Program-made: the position numbers and the translations under genes | Shown here: positions 1 to 7,091 of the stretch, in pieces | Position numbering within the stretch: the first letter of the stretch is position 1 | Layout of the letters: every line of letters begins with the position of its first letter | The notes under the pieces: generated by a model | Database searches by the model: none | Told to the model about the DNA's origin: nothing | The model's input: the letters and a program-made list of their open reading frames with translations, nothing else | From: a virus | IMG/VR virus record: IMGVR_UViG_3300030419_002553 | Location: 1 to 24,027 of that record | Direction: 5' to 3' (one strand) | Length of the DNA stretch: 24,027 nt

Positions 1-534
1 AACATCTACGTTGTCAAGGACTCTGCTAATCCAGAGAATGAGGGAAAAGTATTCCTCTATCGGTTTGGTAAGAAAATCTTTGACAAGATTATGGAAACCA
101 TGCAGCCTGCATTTGAGGATGAGTCTCCTATCAATCCATTTGATTTTTGGGAAGGTGCAAACTTCAAGTTGAAGTTGCGTAAGGTTGATGGTTACTGGAA
201 CTATGACAAGTCAGAGTTTGACTTGCCATCTGCACTATCTGATGATGATGCAGAACTTGAGGCACTTTGGGGAAAGCAGTACTCTCTAAAAGAGTTTACT
301 GAGCCCACTAACTTCAAGTCCTATGATGAGTTGAAGAAACGTCTTGACGTTGTTCTATCTGGAACAACCACAGTTGGTAATGTCACTGAAATGACCACTG
401 CCAAGTCTTTTGATGACTCACCAGAAACCGTATCTGTCGTTGATACTCCAGAGGAACCAGCTCCCACAGTATCAGTATCAGATGACGATGATGATACCAT
501 GTCATATTTTGAAAAACTTGCAGAGGAAGGTTGA
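1..534 (+). CDS. 32: gp32 single-stranded DNA-binding protein, C-terminal part (5' truncated by window)
   Basis: The frame is open from base 1, so the gene begins upstream of the window. The translated part (177 residues) carries the conserved gp32 core stretch with PENEGKVFLYRFGKKIFDKI and PFDFWEGANFKLKLRKV, close to T4 gp32 in wording and order. It is followed by a low-complexity linker and a strongly acidic tail (DDDDDTMSYFEKLAEEG). In T4 the acidic tail recruits replication and recombination partners such as gp59, gp43 and UvsX, while the core coats ssDNA; both parts are visible here. The N-terminal LAST motif and most of the zinc-binding part lie outside the window. The stop is 3 nt before the next start codon, so the two genes are probably co-transcribed. 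Confidence 0.95.
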   Translation, partial: NIYVVKDSANPENEGKVFLYRFGKKIFDKIMETMQPAFEDESPINPFDFWEGANFKLKLRKVDGYWNYDKSEFDLPSALSDDDAELEALWGKQYSLKEFTEPTNFKSYDELKKRLDVVLSGTTTVGNVTEMTTAKSFDDSPETVSVVDTPEEPAPTVSVSDDDDDTMSYFEKLAEEG

Positions 535-537
535 TTG

Positions 538-1014
538 ATGAAAAACTTTGTTATGACCGCAATGGCAGTAGCACTCTTTAGTGCTACTGCTAACGCAAAC
601 ACTATTTCAGTTAGATGTAGTGATGATGTTCAACGTGGAACAGTTAAACTTACTAATCCACCAACTATGAACTGTGCTGATCTTGAACTTATACAAAAAT
701 ATATTGGTTCTGGTGTAACGGTGGGCCCTGATTCAAAAGTAAACGAATTAGTTTCTGCGATTGAAAACATTCAACCAGCACCAAAAGCACAACCTGTAAC
801 AGAAGTTACAGAAACACCATTTGAAGATGGTGGTATGGAAATCAGACGCAATGAGTTAGATGATTTTACACGTAAAACCTTTCCTGGCCAAAATAGAAAT
901 GGTAATAGGAAGTGGTTTTCTGAAGAAAAATCTTCACAATGTCAGGGTTGGATAGACCTTAATGATATCCTTAGTGGTAAGTGTGGTTCTGTACAAGTCA
1001 ATATGACTAGATAG
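538..1014 (+). CDS. Small exported protein of unknown function
   Basis: 158 residues starting at the ATG; an in-frame TTG directly before it is less likely. The N-terminus has a lysine, a hydrophobic core (FVMTAMAVALFSATANA) and an Ala-x-Ala signal-peptidase I site, predicting cleavage after ANA and a periplasmic mature protein of about 138 residues. Cysteines occur in the mature part (RCSDD, NCADL, SSQCQGW, GKCGS), an even number suited to disulphides. The middle is a Pro/Ala/Thr-rich linker. I do not recognise a family. It follows gp32 directly and is the last gene before the bidirectional terminator. Confidence 0.75.
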   Translation: MKNFVMTAMAVALFSATANANTISVRCSDDVQRGTVKLTNPPTMNCADLELIQKYIGSGVTVGPDSKVNELVSAIENIQPAPKAQPVTEVTETPFEDGGMEIRRNELDDFTRKTFPGQNRNGNRKWFSEEKSSQCQGWIDLNDILSGKCGSVQVNMTR

Positions 1015-1030
1015 ATCAAATACTATGACC

Positions 1031-1064
1031 AAAGAAAACCCCTGTAGGAATACAGGGGTTTTTT
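1031..1064. terminator. Bidirectional intrinsic terminator between convergent genes
   Basis: A perfect 8-bp stem CCCCTGTA / TACAGGGG around a GGAA tetraloop (1039-1058) is followed by six T on the plus strand and preceded by an A-rich run (1031-1038) that gives a U-tract on the minus strand. It lies between the plus-strand gene ending at 1014 and the minus-strand gene ending at 1077, as expected for a shared terminator. Confidence 0.9.
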
Positions 1065-1076
1065 ATTAACTGCCGG

Positions 1077-2837
1077 TTAACCTCGTACCTTTGATAATTG
1101 ATCATATGTCATGCTTGGGTTATAAAGTGATCCGTAACCACCGCCAACATTGGTAGTTTTATCCGCTTTAATATTATTAGTTTGAATTGGTGCGGTAACA
1201 ATAGAATTTCCTTGTGCCTTTTTTTCTAGTTCTTGTATTCTTTGTTGCATCCTCTTTAACTCTTCACCAGTGCTAGTTTGTATTTTTCTTCTCAACATGG
1301 TCATTTCACGAAGTTCTCTGAAAGACATTTGAGATTTACCTACTGCTGAACTTGGGTCTTTTGCCTCTTTGAGAGCATCAACACGTTTTATAATTTTTCT
1401 GCTTTCATTTTTTGCAATTTCTCTCATCGCCAATTCGCCGATTGGTGAAGTAAGCAAAGCACTTCCTACTTTTTCTACAACATTCTCTGTTTTAGCAAAT
1501 CCTATCATCCCACCAAAAGTGCCAGGCCTAAACCCTAACTCTTTTCTTAGTTGGGCTTTGGCTTGGTTTTGAAGCTCAATATCTTTAATATTATCTGTTG
1601 GACTGAAAAGGCCAGGGTCAATTCCTGCTTTCTTTCGGAGTTCTGCTAATATTTCTTCATATCTTCTTTTGTTCCTATTTACTTCTGTTTTTATTCCAGA
1701 TACTAGACCACCACCTTCCATTTGTGATTGGCGTTGTGCATCTGTCATCGCTGTATCAGAGACTCCTGGCGTTCCACCAATACGCTCAAGTTTACCAATT
1801 TTCATAAAGTCTGGAAGTCCTTTAGTGTTGTTTATTTGATCAATTACTTTGTTTACAGCATCAATCATCATGTTTGCCATTGCTTTTTTGAGTCGCTCAA
1901 CCGTACCACTTAGAGCTGCAAACATTGAATCTTTTGAATCGTAACCAAGAACTCTTGCTGCAAATTTTAGAAATGAGTCTCCTAAATCTTTTCCAAGTTG
2001 GACAGTATTACCAAAAGTAATATCTCCCTTTAAAAACTTTTTAAAATCCTCTACAATATCTCCACCTAATTTTTTTAAATTTTTTCCAAGTGGCACCAGA
2101 ACATTCGTATAAAAATCTGCAACGTATGGTAAAATATCATTCCGAATATATTCCACTATTTTTTTGAAGTCTTTTCCTTTCATAAAATTAATTAAAAAAA
2201 GTAAAGCACCACCAAGTAAAAGTTTACCAAAAAAACTAAGACCGCTTTTACCTATAGATTTTGCTTTTTCAAAGAGTGATCCTGCTATATTTCTAATACC
2301 TCTTCCCATGGCTCGTATAGGCGTCATTAATCTTGAAAATCCAGTTTGAATACTTTTAACAAGTTTAGAATTTGCAGCATCTGTTAGTTTTTGTCTGAGT
2401 TCTTTTCTTTTTTCAAGAAAATTTTGTCGCTTAAGAAGATCAGTGTGTCCCTGAGCAAAACTAACAAGTTTTTCAAGGGACTCTGACATATCAAGTCTTT
2501 GTTTAAAACTATCTATTTTTTCTCTTATGATGTCTTTGTCAATTAAACCTAAAAATGAATTGGACTTTTTCTGTTGCTTAAATTGTTGGTCATAATATCT
2601 CAAATCTTTGGCATTTGACTTTTCTTCTCTTTTGGTTCGTTTTACTTCAGCTTTTTCTACTCTGTCACCTTGTTCTATAGATTTTTTTGAAAATCTTCTT
2701 TGACTTAAAATAGAAATAAATTCTTCTTTTAGAAATTTGGAAGGATCAGGTTTACCATCTGCAATTGTTTGTTCACGAATAGCTAGAGTTACCTGTTGTA
2801 AACCTTTTGTTACATCTGTTAAAGTTGCTTCAGCCAT
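1077..2837 (-). CDS. 29: Putative tail tape-measure / baseplate hub protein (gp29-like)
   Basis: 586 residues, almost the length of T4 gp29 (590), which sets tail length. Residues 1-150 are highly charged and probably helical, rich in Lys/Glu/Gln. Around residues 195-220 there is a glycine-rich hydrophobic segment (GKLLLGGALLFLINFMKG), which is common in tape-measure proteins. The rest is helical and ends in a coiled-coil-like region (RMQQRIQELEKKAQ) and a Gly/Tyr-rich tail. The sequence alone is not diagnostic. The assignment rests on length, composition and position: it is the last gene of the block gp54, gp26, frameshifted gp51, small membrane protein, this gene, which matches the tube-G-GT-H order of lambda. 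It ends at the bidirectional terminator. Alternative: another large virion structural protein. Confidence 0.6.
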   Translation of the reverse strand: MAEATLTDVTKGLQQVTLAIREQTIADGKPDPSKFLKEEFISILSQRRFSKKSIEQGDRVEKAEVKRTKREEKSNAKDLRYYDQQFKQQKKSNSFLGLIDKDIIREKIDSFKQRLDMSESLEKLVSFAQGHTDLLKRQNFLEKRKELRQKLTDAANSKLVKSIQTGFSRLMTPIRAMGRGIRNIAGSLFEKAKSIGKSGLSFFGKLLLGGALLFLINFMKGKDFKKIVEYIRNDILPYVADFYTNVLVPLGKNLKKLGGDIVEDFKKFLKGDITFGNTVQLGKDLGDSFLKFAARVLGYDSKDSMFAALSGTVERLKKAMANMMIDAVNKVIDQINNTKGLPDFMKIGKLERIGGTPGVSDTAMTDAQRQSQMEGGGLVSGIKTEVNRNKRRYEEILAELRKKAGIDPGLFSPTDNIKDIELQNQAKAQLRKELGFRPGTFGGMIGFAKTENVVEKVGSALLTSPIGELAMREIAKNESRKIIKRVDALKEAKDPSSAVGKSQMSFRELREMTMLRRKIQTSTGEELKRMQQRIQELEKKAQGNSIVTAPIQTNNIKADKTTNVGGGYGSLYNPSMTYDQLSKVRG

Positions 2838-2845
2838 AACTTACC

Positions 2846-3196
2846 CTACTTCTTTACATTTACTTCTGAATCTTTGCTTCTAACGTAAGCTTCCTTACCA
2901 AAGAATGCTGCAACTATTGCTGCAACCGATACAAAGTATGTTGGGGCCATATCACCCAAAACAGTTGATGCCTTTTCTATACCAAACCAAGAGGATAACA
3001 CCACTAACGCTGGATATAACAACATACCCCATAATGCAAACCATGCCATGTGACGTTGAGCATCTTCTTTTGCATCCTCGTTTTCTAGTCTTATCATTTT
3101 CTCTTCCATTGCCAATTCCTCATCTGTCACAATTCCATCACCATCAAGATCATACTTATTATATTGACTGCCAGGTTCTAACTTCTTTTGAGCCAT
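2846..3196 (-). CDS. Small membrane protein with an EF-hand calcium-binding loop
   Basis: 116 residues. Residues 16-27 (DLDGDGIVTDEE) form a textbook 12-residue EF-hand loop, with Asp at positions 1, 3 and 5, Gly at 6 and Glu at 12. Residues of about 50-71 and 84-102 are hydrophobic and likely membrane-spanning, followed by a charged tail (KEAYVRSKDSEVNVKK). Two helices and a charged C-terminus recall small holins, but no holin family is recognised. A strong ribosome site (GGGGGAG) lies 5 nt before the ATG, and a late-promoter-like AATAAATA lies just upstream. It sits between the gp51-like gene and the tape measure, so it is likely expressed late with tail genes. Role unknown: holin, virion membrane-contact protein or assembly factor are all possible. 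Confidence 0.8.
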   Translation of the reverse strand: MAQKKLEPGSQYNKYDLDGDGIVTDEELAMEEKMIRLENEDAKEDAQRHMAWFALWGMLLYPALVVLSSWFGIEKASTVLGDMAPTYFVSVAAIVAAFFGKEAYVRSKDSEVNVKK

Positions 3197-3219
3197 TGTA
3201 CTCCCCCAGATAGTTTCTT

Positions 3220-3402
3220 TTATTTATTTCTCTCCATTGCTTCTTTTTCTTCTTCCAAAAGATTAATTAATAAACCTACGTATATGTCCCTCTCCCAAGG
3301 TATTAAGTTTTCTATGTCTCTTAAATTCCAGTGATGATGTTGTATCAACGCAAAATTTGTTTTATAGTAATTAGTTAAATCGTCATGAGAGAGGGCTATT
3401 AG
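3220..3402 (-). CDS. 51: gp51-like tail/baseplate hub assembly chaperone, expressed by -1 frameshift from gp26
   Basis: An open frame of 60 sense codons with no ATG or GTG at its head. It contains NYYKTNFALIQHHHWNLRDI and ENLIPWERDIYVGLL, which resemble the short gp51-type proteins encoded after gp26 in T4-like phages. The frame is -1 relative to gp26 and is entered exactly at a canonical slippery heptamer on the last two sense codons of gp26. The first possible initiator is a TTG at codon 19, inside the recognisable region, which argues against independent initiation. The expected product is a gp26-gp51 fusion of about 290 residues, analogous to lambda gpGT. The gp51 family match is from memory and moderate; that the frame is coding is more certain than its name. 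Confidence 0.7.
   Translation of the reverse strand, partial: LIALSHDDLTNYYKTNFALIQHHHWNLRDIENLIPWERDIYVGLLINLLEEEKEAMERNK
3221..3228 (-). promoter_or_regulatory. Possible late promoter (AATAAATA) for the EF-hand membrane gene
   Basis: On the minus strand AATAAATA fits the NATAAATA late-promoter form described for marine T4-like phages. It overlaps the last codons and stop of the gp51-like frame (AAT AAA TAA) and lies 24 nt before the next ATG, which leaves a short leader containing the GGGGGAG ribosome site. Because it also encodes Asn-Lys-stop, it could be coincidence. Confidence 0.4.
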
Positions 3403-4091
3403 AAAAAACTTGCAACTCCATCAATAACCACTTCACCTTTCTTTTTTGTTTTTGGATTTGTCACCTCTACTACGTGTTGAACTTTCGGCATACTGTCAAA
3501 AAAATCTGTTACCTTATCAAACTGATCAGATGAAAGACTATCGACAAATTCTACTAATTCTTTTTCAGACATATCCACTTTATGATAAACTTTTTTACCA
3601 TCATGAATTTCATGAACGCAACGGTAAACCATCTTAAATATATCATCTACTTCATCTGCGCCTAACATATCATCAAGTCTAGGATATCTCATCACCATTT
3701 TTATCTTGTCTGTAATTACAATCTCATTGGTGTGTCCCTCTTTCATGATTACATCAACGTCCTCTAATTTGATAGTTTTTTTAACTTTTGTTTCTTCATC
3801 GTCTGGACACAATAAATTTAAATCTACGCTCTCTCCTACAGATTTACCACGTATCCTTAAAAATAATAGTTCAACATCAAATAGAGGAATATCAAATGGA
3901 TTAATTTTCTCAAATGTGCATTGAGAAATAACATCTGCCATTGCATTTTTGATACTGTTTTCGTCTTCAGATTCTTGAGCCATCATCAGTTGTTTTTGTT
4001 CTTTAACTAAGAATGGTCTGTATTTTATCATTTCACCTGTAGAAGGCTGTTCCAACTCATAGGTTGGACTGTTAAGTTTTGGTAATGCCAT
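3399..4091 (-). CDS. 26: gp26 baseplate hub / tail assembly protein
   Basis: 230 residues (T4 gp26 has 208). The N-terminus LNSPTYELEQPSTGEMIKYR followed by PFLVKEQKQLMMAQESED is characteristic of the T4 gp26 family (Pfam T4_baseplate). gp26 acts in assembly of the central baseplate hub, and its layout next to gp54 and the tape measure suggests a chaperone role like lambda gpG. The gene is followed without spacing by the gp51-like frame and ends at the slippery heptamer, so two products are predicted: gp26 alone and a gp26-gp51 fusion. An AAGGATG ribosome site precedes the ATG. The minus-strand late block includes gp54 just upstream (17-nt gap). Confidence 0.85.
   Translation of the reverse strand: MALPKLNSPTYELEQPSTGEMIKYRPFLVKEQKQLMMAQESEDENSIKNAMADVISQCTFEKINPFDIPLFDVELLFLRIRGKSVGESVDLNLLCPDDEETKVKKTIKLEDVDVIMKEGHTNEIVITDKIKMVMRYPRLDDMLGADEVDDIFKMVYRCVHEIHDGKKVYHKVDMSEKELVEFVDSLSSDQFDKVTDFFDSMPKVQHVVEVTNPKTKKKGEVVIDGVASFF
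3402..3408 (-). promoter_or_regulatory. Programmed -1 ribosomal frameshift site (T TTT TTC)
   Basis: Read on the minus strand in the gp26 frame, the sequence is AGT TTT TTC TAA TAG. T TTT TTC is a perfect X XXY YYZ heptamer placed on the two final sense codons before tandem stops. A -1 slip gives TTT TTT CTA ATA GCC and enters the 60-codon gp51-like frame. No convincing downstream stem or pseudoknot was found by eye. Confidence 0.7.
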
Positions 4092-4108
4092 AATTTTTTC
4101 ATCCTTTA

Positions 4109-4831
4109 TTATAAATTACGTCCAAGTTTATTCAATACTCTGGGAATGTTTCTAGTTAGATTTCTCTCCGCACTATTGACAACGGTTGTTAAAACTTTAT
4201 CGAAGATGTTGATGCCTGGATTTTGACTTTGATCTAAACTTGTCCAATATCTAAAACTAAAGCTCACTCCTGTCATGAACAATTGGTCATTTGCGTCATA
4301 TGCTAATGCAGTTGGATTTATAGTTTTTGGAAAAACTTCCCACAACTTGACTCCGTATCTCCTTTGGTTCTGTTGATCTAAAATGTAAATTTCTAAAAAA
4401 CCAGTGTAGTCATCATAGTACTGCACGTTCCATGTATTTTGATCAAATGCTTGTTGTTGCCAGTTCTCAAAAAAAACTCTCTCCGATAATCCAGATGTTG
4501 ATTGAAACTCAATGTCAATATCATCAGCGTAAGTAACACCTTCTACAATTTCTCTGTTTGGCCCGTATATATTATCATCTGTTCCAGTTGCTAAACTTCT
4601 GCCAGGCAGAGTGACACTCTGTGCTTTTAGAGAAATTTTTCTTAAATCAGACAATCTCTCTGTTCCGCCAAACATATTTGATTGATTTCCACCACCTCTT
4701 TTTGTGGGGGGAATAATTACTATCTCATATTTGTTTGGTTGTGCGTACCCATTGTTATCATGAAATAATGATACTAGATCATTCAATACACCAAAAGCTG
4801 TACCTTCTATAAAATTAGGAATTTTTACCAT
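4109..4831 (-). CDS. 54: gp54-like baseplate tail-tube initiator
   Basis: 240 residues. It has the tail-tube fold signature shared by gp19, gp48 and gp54: an early strand YEIVIIPPTK, then SLKAQSVTLPGRS, a middle block around FFENWQQQAFD, and the late FLEIYILDQQNQRRYGVKLW and EVFPKTINPTALAYD stretches. It is shorter than T4 gp54 (320) and longer than gp19 (163). Because a longer gp48 homologue is present at 5878, gp54 is the better assignment here; a second tube-like protein is the alternative. gp54 sits on gp48 at the top of the baseplate and starts tube polymerisation. The start overlaps the stop of the upstream gene (TAATG), indicating translational coupling. Confidence 0.75.
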   Translation of the reverse strand: MVKIPNFIEGTAFGVLNDLVSLFHDNNGYAQPNKYEIVIIPPTKRGGGNQSNMFGGTERLSDLRKISLKAQSVTLPGRSLATGTDDNIYGPNREIVEGVTYADDIDIEFQSTSGLSERVFFENWQQQAFDQNTWNVQYYDDYTGFLEIYILDQQNQRRYGVKLWEVFPKTINPTALAYDANDQLFMTGVSFSFRYWTSLDQSQNPGINIFDKVLTTVVNSAERNLTRNIPRVLNKLGRNL

Positions 4832-5388
4832 TAGATCATACCCCTAGAGTCTTTCCATACCTCATTCGCACTTGCTTTCTTGAATCTTTGCACTGGCAAA
4901 AGAGTTGCAATAGTGAATTCATCTGCATCTATTCTACGAAACTGTGACCTCACCTGTCCAGCCAAATATTTGTGTATAGTTGGTTTTACTAGTCTTATTT
5001 TCTTTACTTTTTGATATTCAACTATCAATCTTGTTCCTTCATCAAAATCTTTATCATTAGAAAAATCCACTAAACGGTCAAGTAATCCTATTCTTAATGG
5101 TATAGGCAGATAGTGCATATTGATTCCAAGAAATCCATCACTGTATTTTTCTAATGGTAACACTAGTGGAAACGTGTCATAATATGGTAGTGTTTTCTTA
5201 AACTTAGGATCATAGATAAACATATTCAATCTGCCGTAAAAAGGCCGGGTGTTTCTTTTTCCATCACGAATTAAATCCATAGCACCAGGCGTGCCAAACT
5301 CTTTAATCTTTTCTCTGTACCATTGAGTTGATTTTGGTCTGCCTCCAGCTGCATCCAAAACACTCTGAATATATTTACTTTGTGCCAT
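4831..5388 (-). CDS. Conserved virion structural protein of marine T4-like phages (function unknown)
   Basis: 185 residues. It contains YDPKFKKTLPYYDTFPLVLP and DGFLGINMHYLPIPLRIGLL, wording I associate with a conserved protein found beside structural genes in marine T4-like phages, but I cannot name a T4 counterpart with confidence. There is no signal peptide, membrane segment or catalytic motif. It is encoded between gp4 and gp54 and its stop overlaps the gp54 start, so it is very likely a late head-tail or baseplate component. A gp2-like DNA-end protector or a neck/baseplate protein are possibilities suggested only by its neighbours. Confidence 0.75.
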   Translation of the reverse strand: MAQSKYIQSVLDAAGGRPKSTQWYREKIKEFGTPGAMDLIRDGKRNTRPFYGRLNMFIYDPKFKKTLPYYDTFPLVLPLEKYSDGFLGINMHYLPIPLRIGLLDRLVDFSNDKDFDEGTRLIVEYQKVKKIRLVKPTIHKYLAGQVRSQFRRIDADEFTIATLLPVQRFKKASANEVWKDSRGMI

Positions 5389-5392
5389 AATA

Positions 5393-5836
5393 TTATTTAT
5401 AACGAATACCTAATTCTTCCTCTGTAAGTATCTTGAATTCCATGTCATTAGTCTTACACCATTTGGTTGCGTGTTTCCACTTTGCTTCATTTATACTATA
5501 GGTTTTAATCTCGTTTAACCATTTTTTAGTTTTTCTAGTCACAGGTTTCGGTGGTCTAGTTTGTTTTTTAGGTTTAACCTCTATGATGAACTTTTTTATG
5601 TTACCAGACGATTGTTTTACCTTAATATAAAAATCTGGAAAATAACGATGGATTTTACCATCCCAAGGAGATAAATAAGGTATAATGATCTCTTCACTTC
5701 CCCACTCAAGTATATTGTCGCTATTATCACAATACACCATAAACTTTCGCTCCCATAGAGAACGATAGATTATGTTGTGATAATCTCCTTTATACTTTTT
5801 AGGATTTTTGGGAGTGTATCTACCTTTGTATGCCAT
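5393..5836 (-). CDS. 4: gp4 head completion protein
   Basis: 147 residues, close to T4 gp4 (150). The N-terminus GRYTPKNPKKYKGDYHNIIY, then RSLWERKFMVYCDN, EEIIIPYLSPWDGKIHRYFP and DFYIKV, match the gp4 (gene 50/65) head-completion family. These carry the E...D...K pattern of nuclease-like folds (SEEIIIPY, FPDFYI, EVKPKK), so a restriction-endonuclease-type core is plausible. In T4 gp4 acts late in head maturation before tail joining. It is the first gene of the leftward late block, divergent from gp48 across a 41-nt gap. No clear ribosome site precedes the ATG. Confidence 0.9.
   Translation of the reverse strand: MAYKGRYTPKNPKKYKGDYHNIIYRSLWERKFMVYCDNSDNILEWGSEEIIIPYLSPWDGKIHRYFPDFYIKVKQSSGNIKKFIIEVKPKKQTRPPKPVTRKTKKWLNEIKTYSINEAKWKHATKWCKTNDMEFKILTEEELGIRYK
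5394..5401 (-). promoter_or_regulatory. Possible T4-type late promoter (TATAAATA) upstream of the 185-residue virion gene
   Basis: The minus strand reads TATAAATA, the exact T4 late consensus, five bases before the next ATG (5388). It overlaps the last codons of gp4 (TAT AAA TAA, Tyr-Lys-stop). A start about six bases downstream would make the transcript leaderless or nearly so. Coding constraint could explain it, so confidence is limited. Confidence 0.4.
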
Positions 5837-5840
5837 GATG

Positions 5841-5848
5841 TATAAATA
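5841..5848 (+). promoter_or_regulatory. T4-type late promoter (TATAAATA) for the gp48-gp53-gp27 operon
   Basis: The exact late consensus TATAAATA lies 29 nt before the gp48 ATG in the divergent gap between gp4 and gp48. This leaves room for a start near 5854 and a short leader with an AAGGAT/TAGG ribosome site. No -35 element is seen, as expected for promoters read by the phage sigma factor (gp55 type). Confidence 0.75.
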
Positions 5849-5877
5849 ATTAAAAGTGTTTTACAAGGATATTTAGG

Positions 5878-7089
5878 ATGGGTGTTACAAACTATGTAAA
5901 ATTCAATGCAGCACAAGTTGCCACTGGTATTGCTGCTGGTGTTGTTAATAGAGCGGTAAAAGATTTTGCAGATGGAGTGAGAAGAGGTATAAACGGTAGC
6001 GTTTCACCAAAAGCGTTCTCACAAGCTCGAGGTCGTAAGAATACTGAAATTCTAGCATATCCGTTCAATGTTGATGAGGACAATCAACAAGGACATTATA
6101 TAATGTTCAATATCTACCTTCATGGTAAGGGAAAACTAGTAACACCAAAAACTGCTAAACAGAAGGCACAAGAAGCACAAGAAAAATTAATTGCTGAGTA
6201 TAGCCTTAATGAATTTCAATCTCGTGAACAACAGGAAGAGGCAGTTGCACGGCAAGCAGCGACTATGGTAGATGATTACTCAGGAATTGTTCAAGCTGAT
6301 ATAAACCGAGCAAACAGGGAGAATTTTGTTGGTGGTGGTGCGGGAGGAAGAATCAATAGATCAATACAAATGAGTCAATTGGGAATCAGACAAAAACAAA
6401 AAACCATTGCATTGTATATGCCTCCAAGTGTAGACGTTAGTTACAATGTAAATTACGGTGATGAAGAAATTGGTAATTTAGCAATGTTTGGAAATGAAGT
6501 AATTCAAGGATTTATGGGTGGCACAGATGTTTTGTCTAAATTACAAGGTATGATTAATGATAAAGCATTACAGGCAGGTGGAGAAGCTCTCCAAGCGCTT
6601 GTGCAAGCGTCAGCAGATACATTTGCTAGCGGTGCTAAAGCTCTCTTTGAAATCAATAGAGGGACAGTGATTACTCCACGTATGGAATTAATGTTTGATG
6701 GAGTGGGTAGAAGAAACTTTAGTTTCACTTTTAACTTCATACCAAAAAATCAAGATGAGTCTAGAACAGTGGAAAACATAGTTTATTATTTCAAAAAATT
6801 CATGATGCCAGAATACTCTGACCCAAATACAAGAAGGGAGATGAATATCCCTGCCACTTTTGATATCGACTACTATTATAAAAATACACAAAACGATTTT
6901 CTTAACAAAATTTCAACGTGTTTTCTTAAATCAATGGATGTAAAATATGGCGGTGATCGTTACACCACATATCCAGCCACATTTACTGAGAGAGGTAAAT
7001 TTGGACTTCCACCACAAAAAACTCAGATGACATTACAATTCTCAGAATTAGAAGTGTTGAGTCGTCAGCACATTGAAGAGGGCTTCTAA
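5878..7089 (+). CDS. 48: gp48 baseplate tail-tube cap protein
   Basis: 403 residues (T4 gp48 has 364). The C-terminal half has the tube-like pattern MELMFDGVGRRNFSFTFNFI, PKNQDESRTVENIVYYFKKF and MMPEY, matching gp48, which binds the hub and nucleates tube growth with gp54. The N-terminus is Ala/Gly-rich and helical, with an inserted Gln/Glu/Ala-rich region (about residues 80-140) that may explain the extra length. It is the first gene after the late promoter, followed after 2 nt by gp53 and then gp27, so one late operon supplies baseplate parts. Confidence 0.8.
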   Translation: MGVTNYVKFNAAQVATGIAAGVVNRAVKDFADGVRRGINGSVSPKAFSQARGRKNTEILAYPFNVDEDNQQGHYIMFNIYLHGKGKLVTPKTAKQKAQEAQEKLIAEYSLNEFQSREQQEEAVARQAATMVDDYSGIVQADINRANRENFVGGGAGGRINRSIQMSQLGIRQKQKTIALYMPPSVDVSYNVNYGDEEIGNLAMFGNEVIQGFMGGTDVLSKLQGMINDKALQAGGEALQALVQASADTFASGAKALFEINRGTVITPRMELMFDGVGRRNFSFTFNFIPKNQDESRTVENIVYYFKKFMMPEYSDPNTRREMNIPATFDIDYYYKNTQNDFLNKISTCFLKSMDVKYGGDRYTTYPATFTERGKFGLPPQKTQMTLQFSELEVLSRQHIEEGF

Positions 7090-7091
7090 TA

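Noticed and set aside
1728-1913. Plus-strand frames inside the gp29-like gene, and minus-strand frames such as 321-602 and 22841-23398.
   Set aside because: They lie antisense to well-supported genes, lack ribosome sites and have shadow-type composition.
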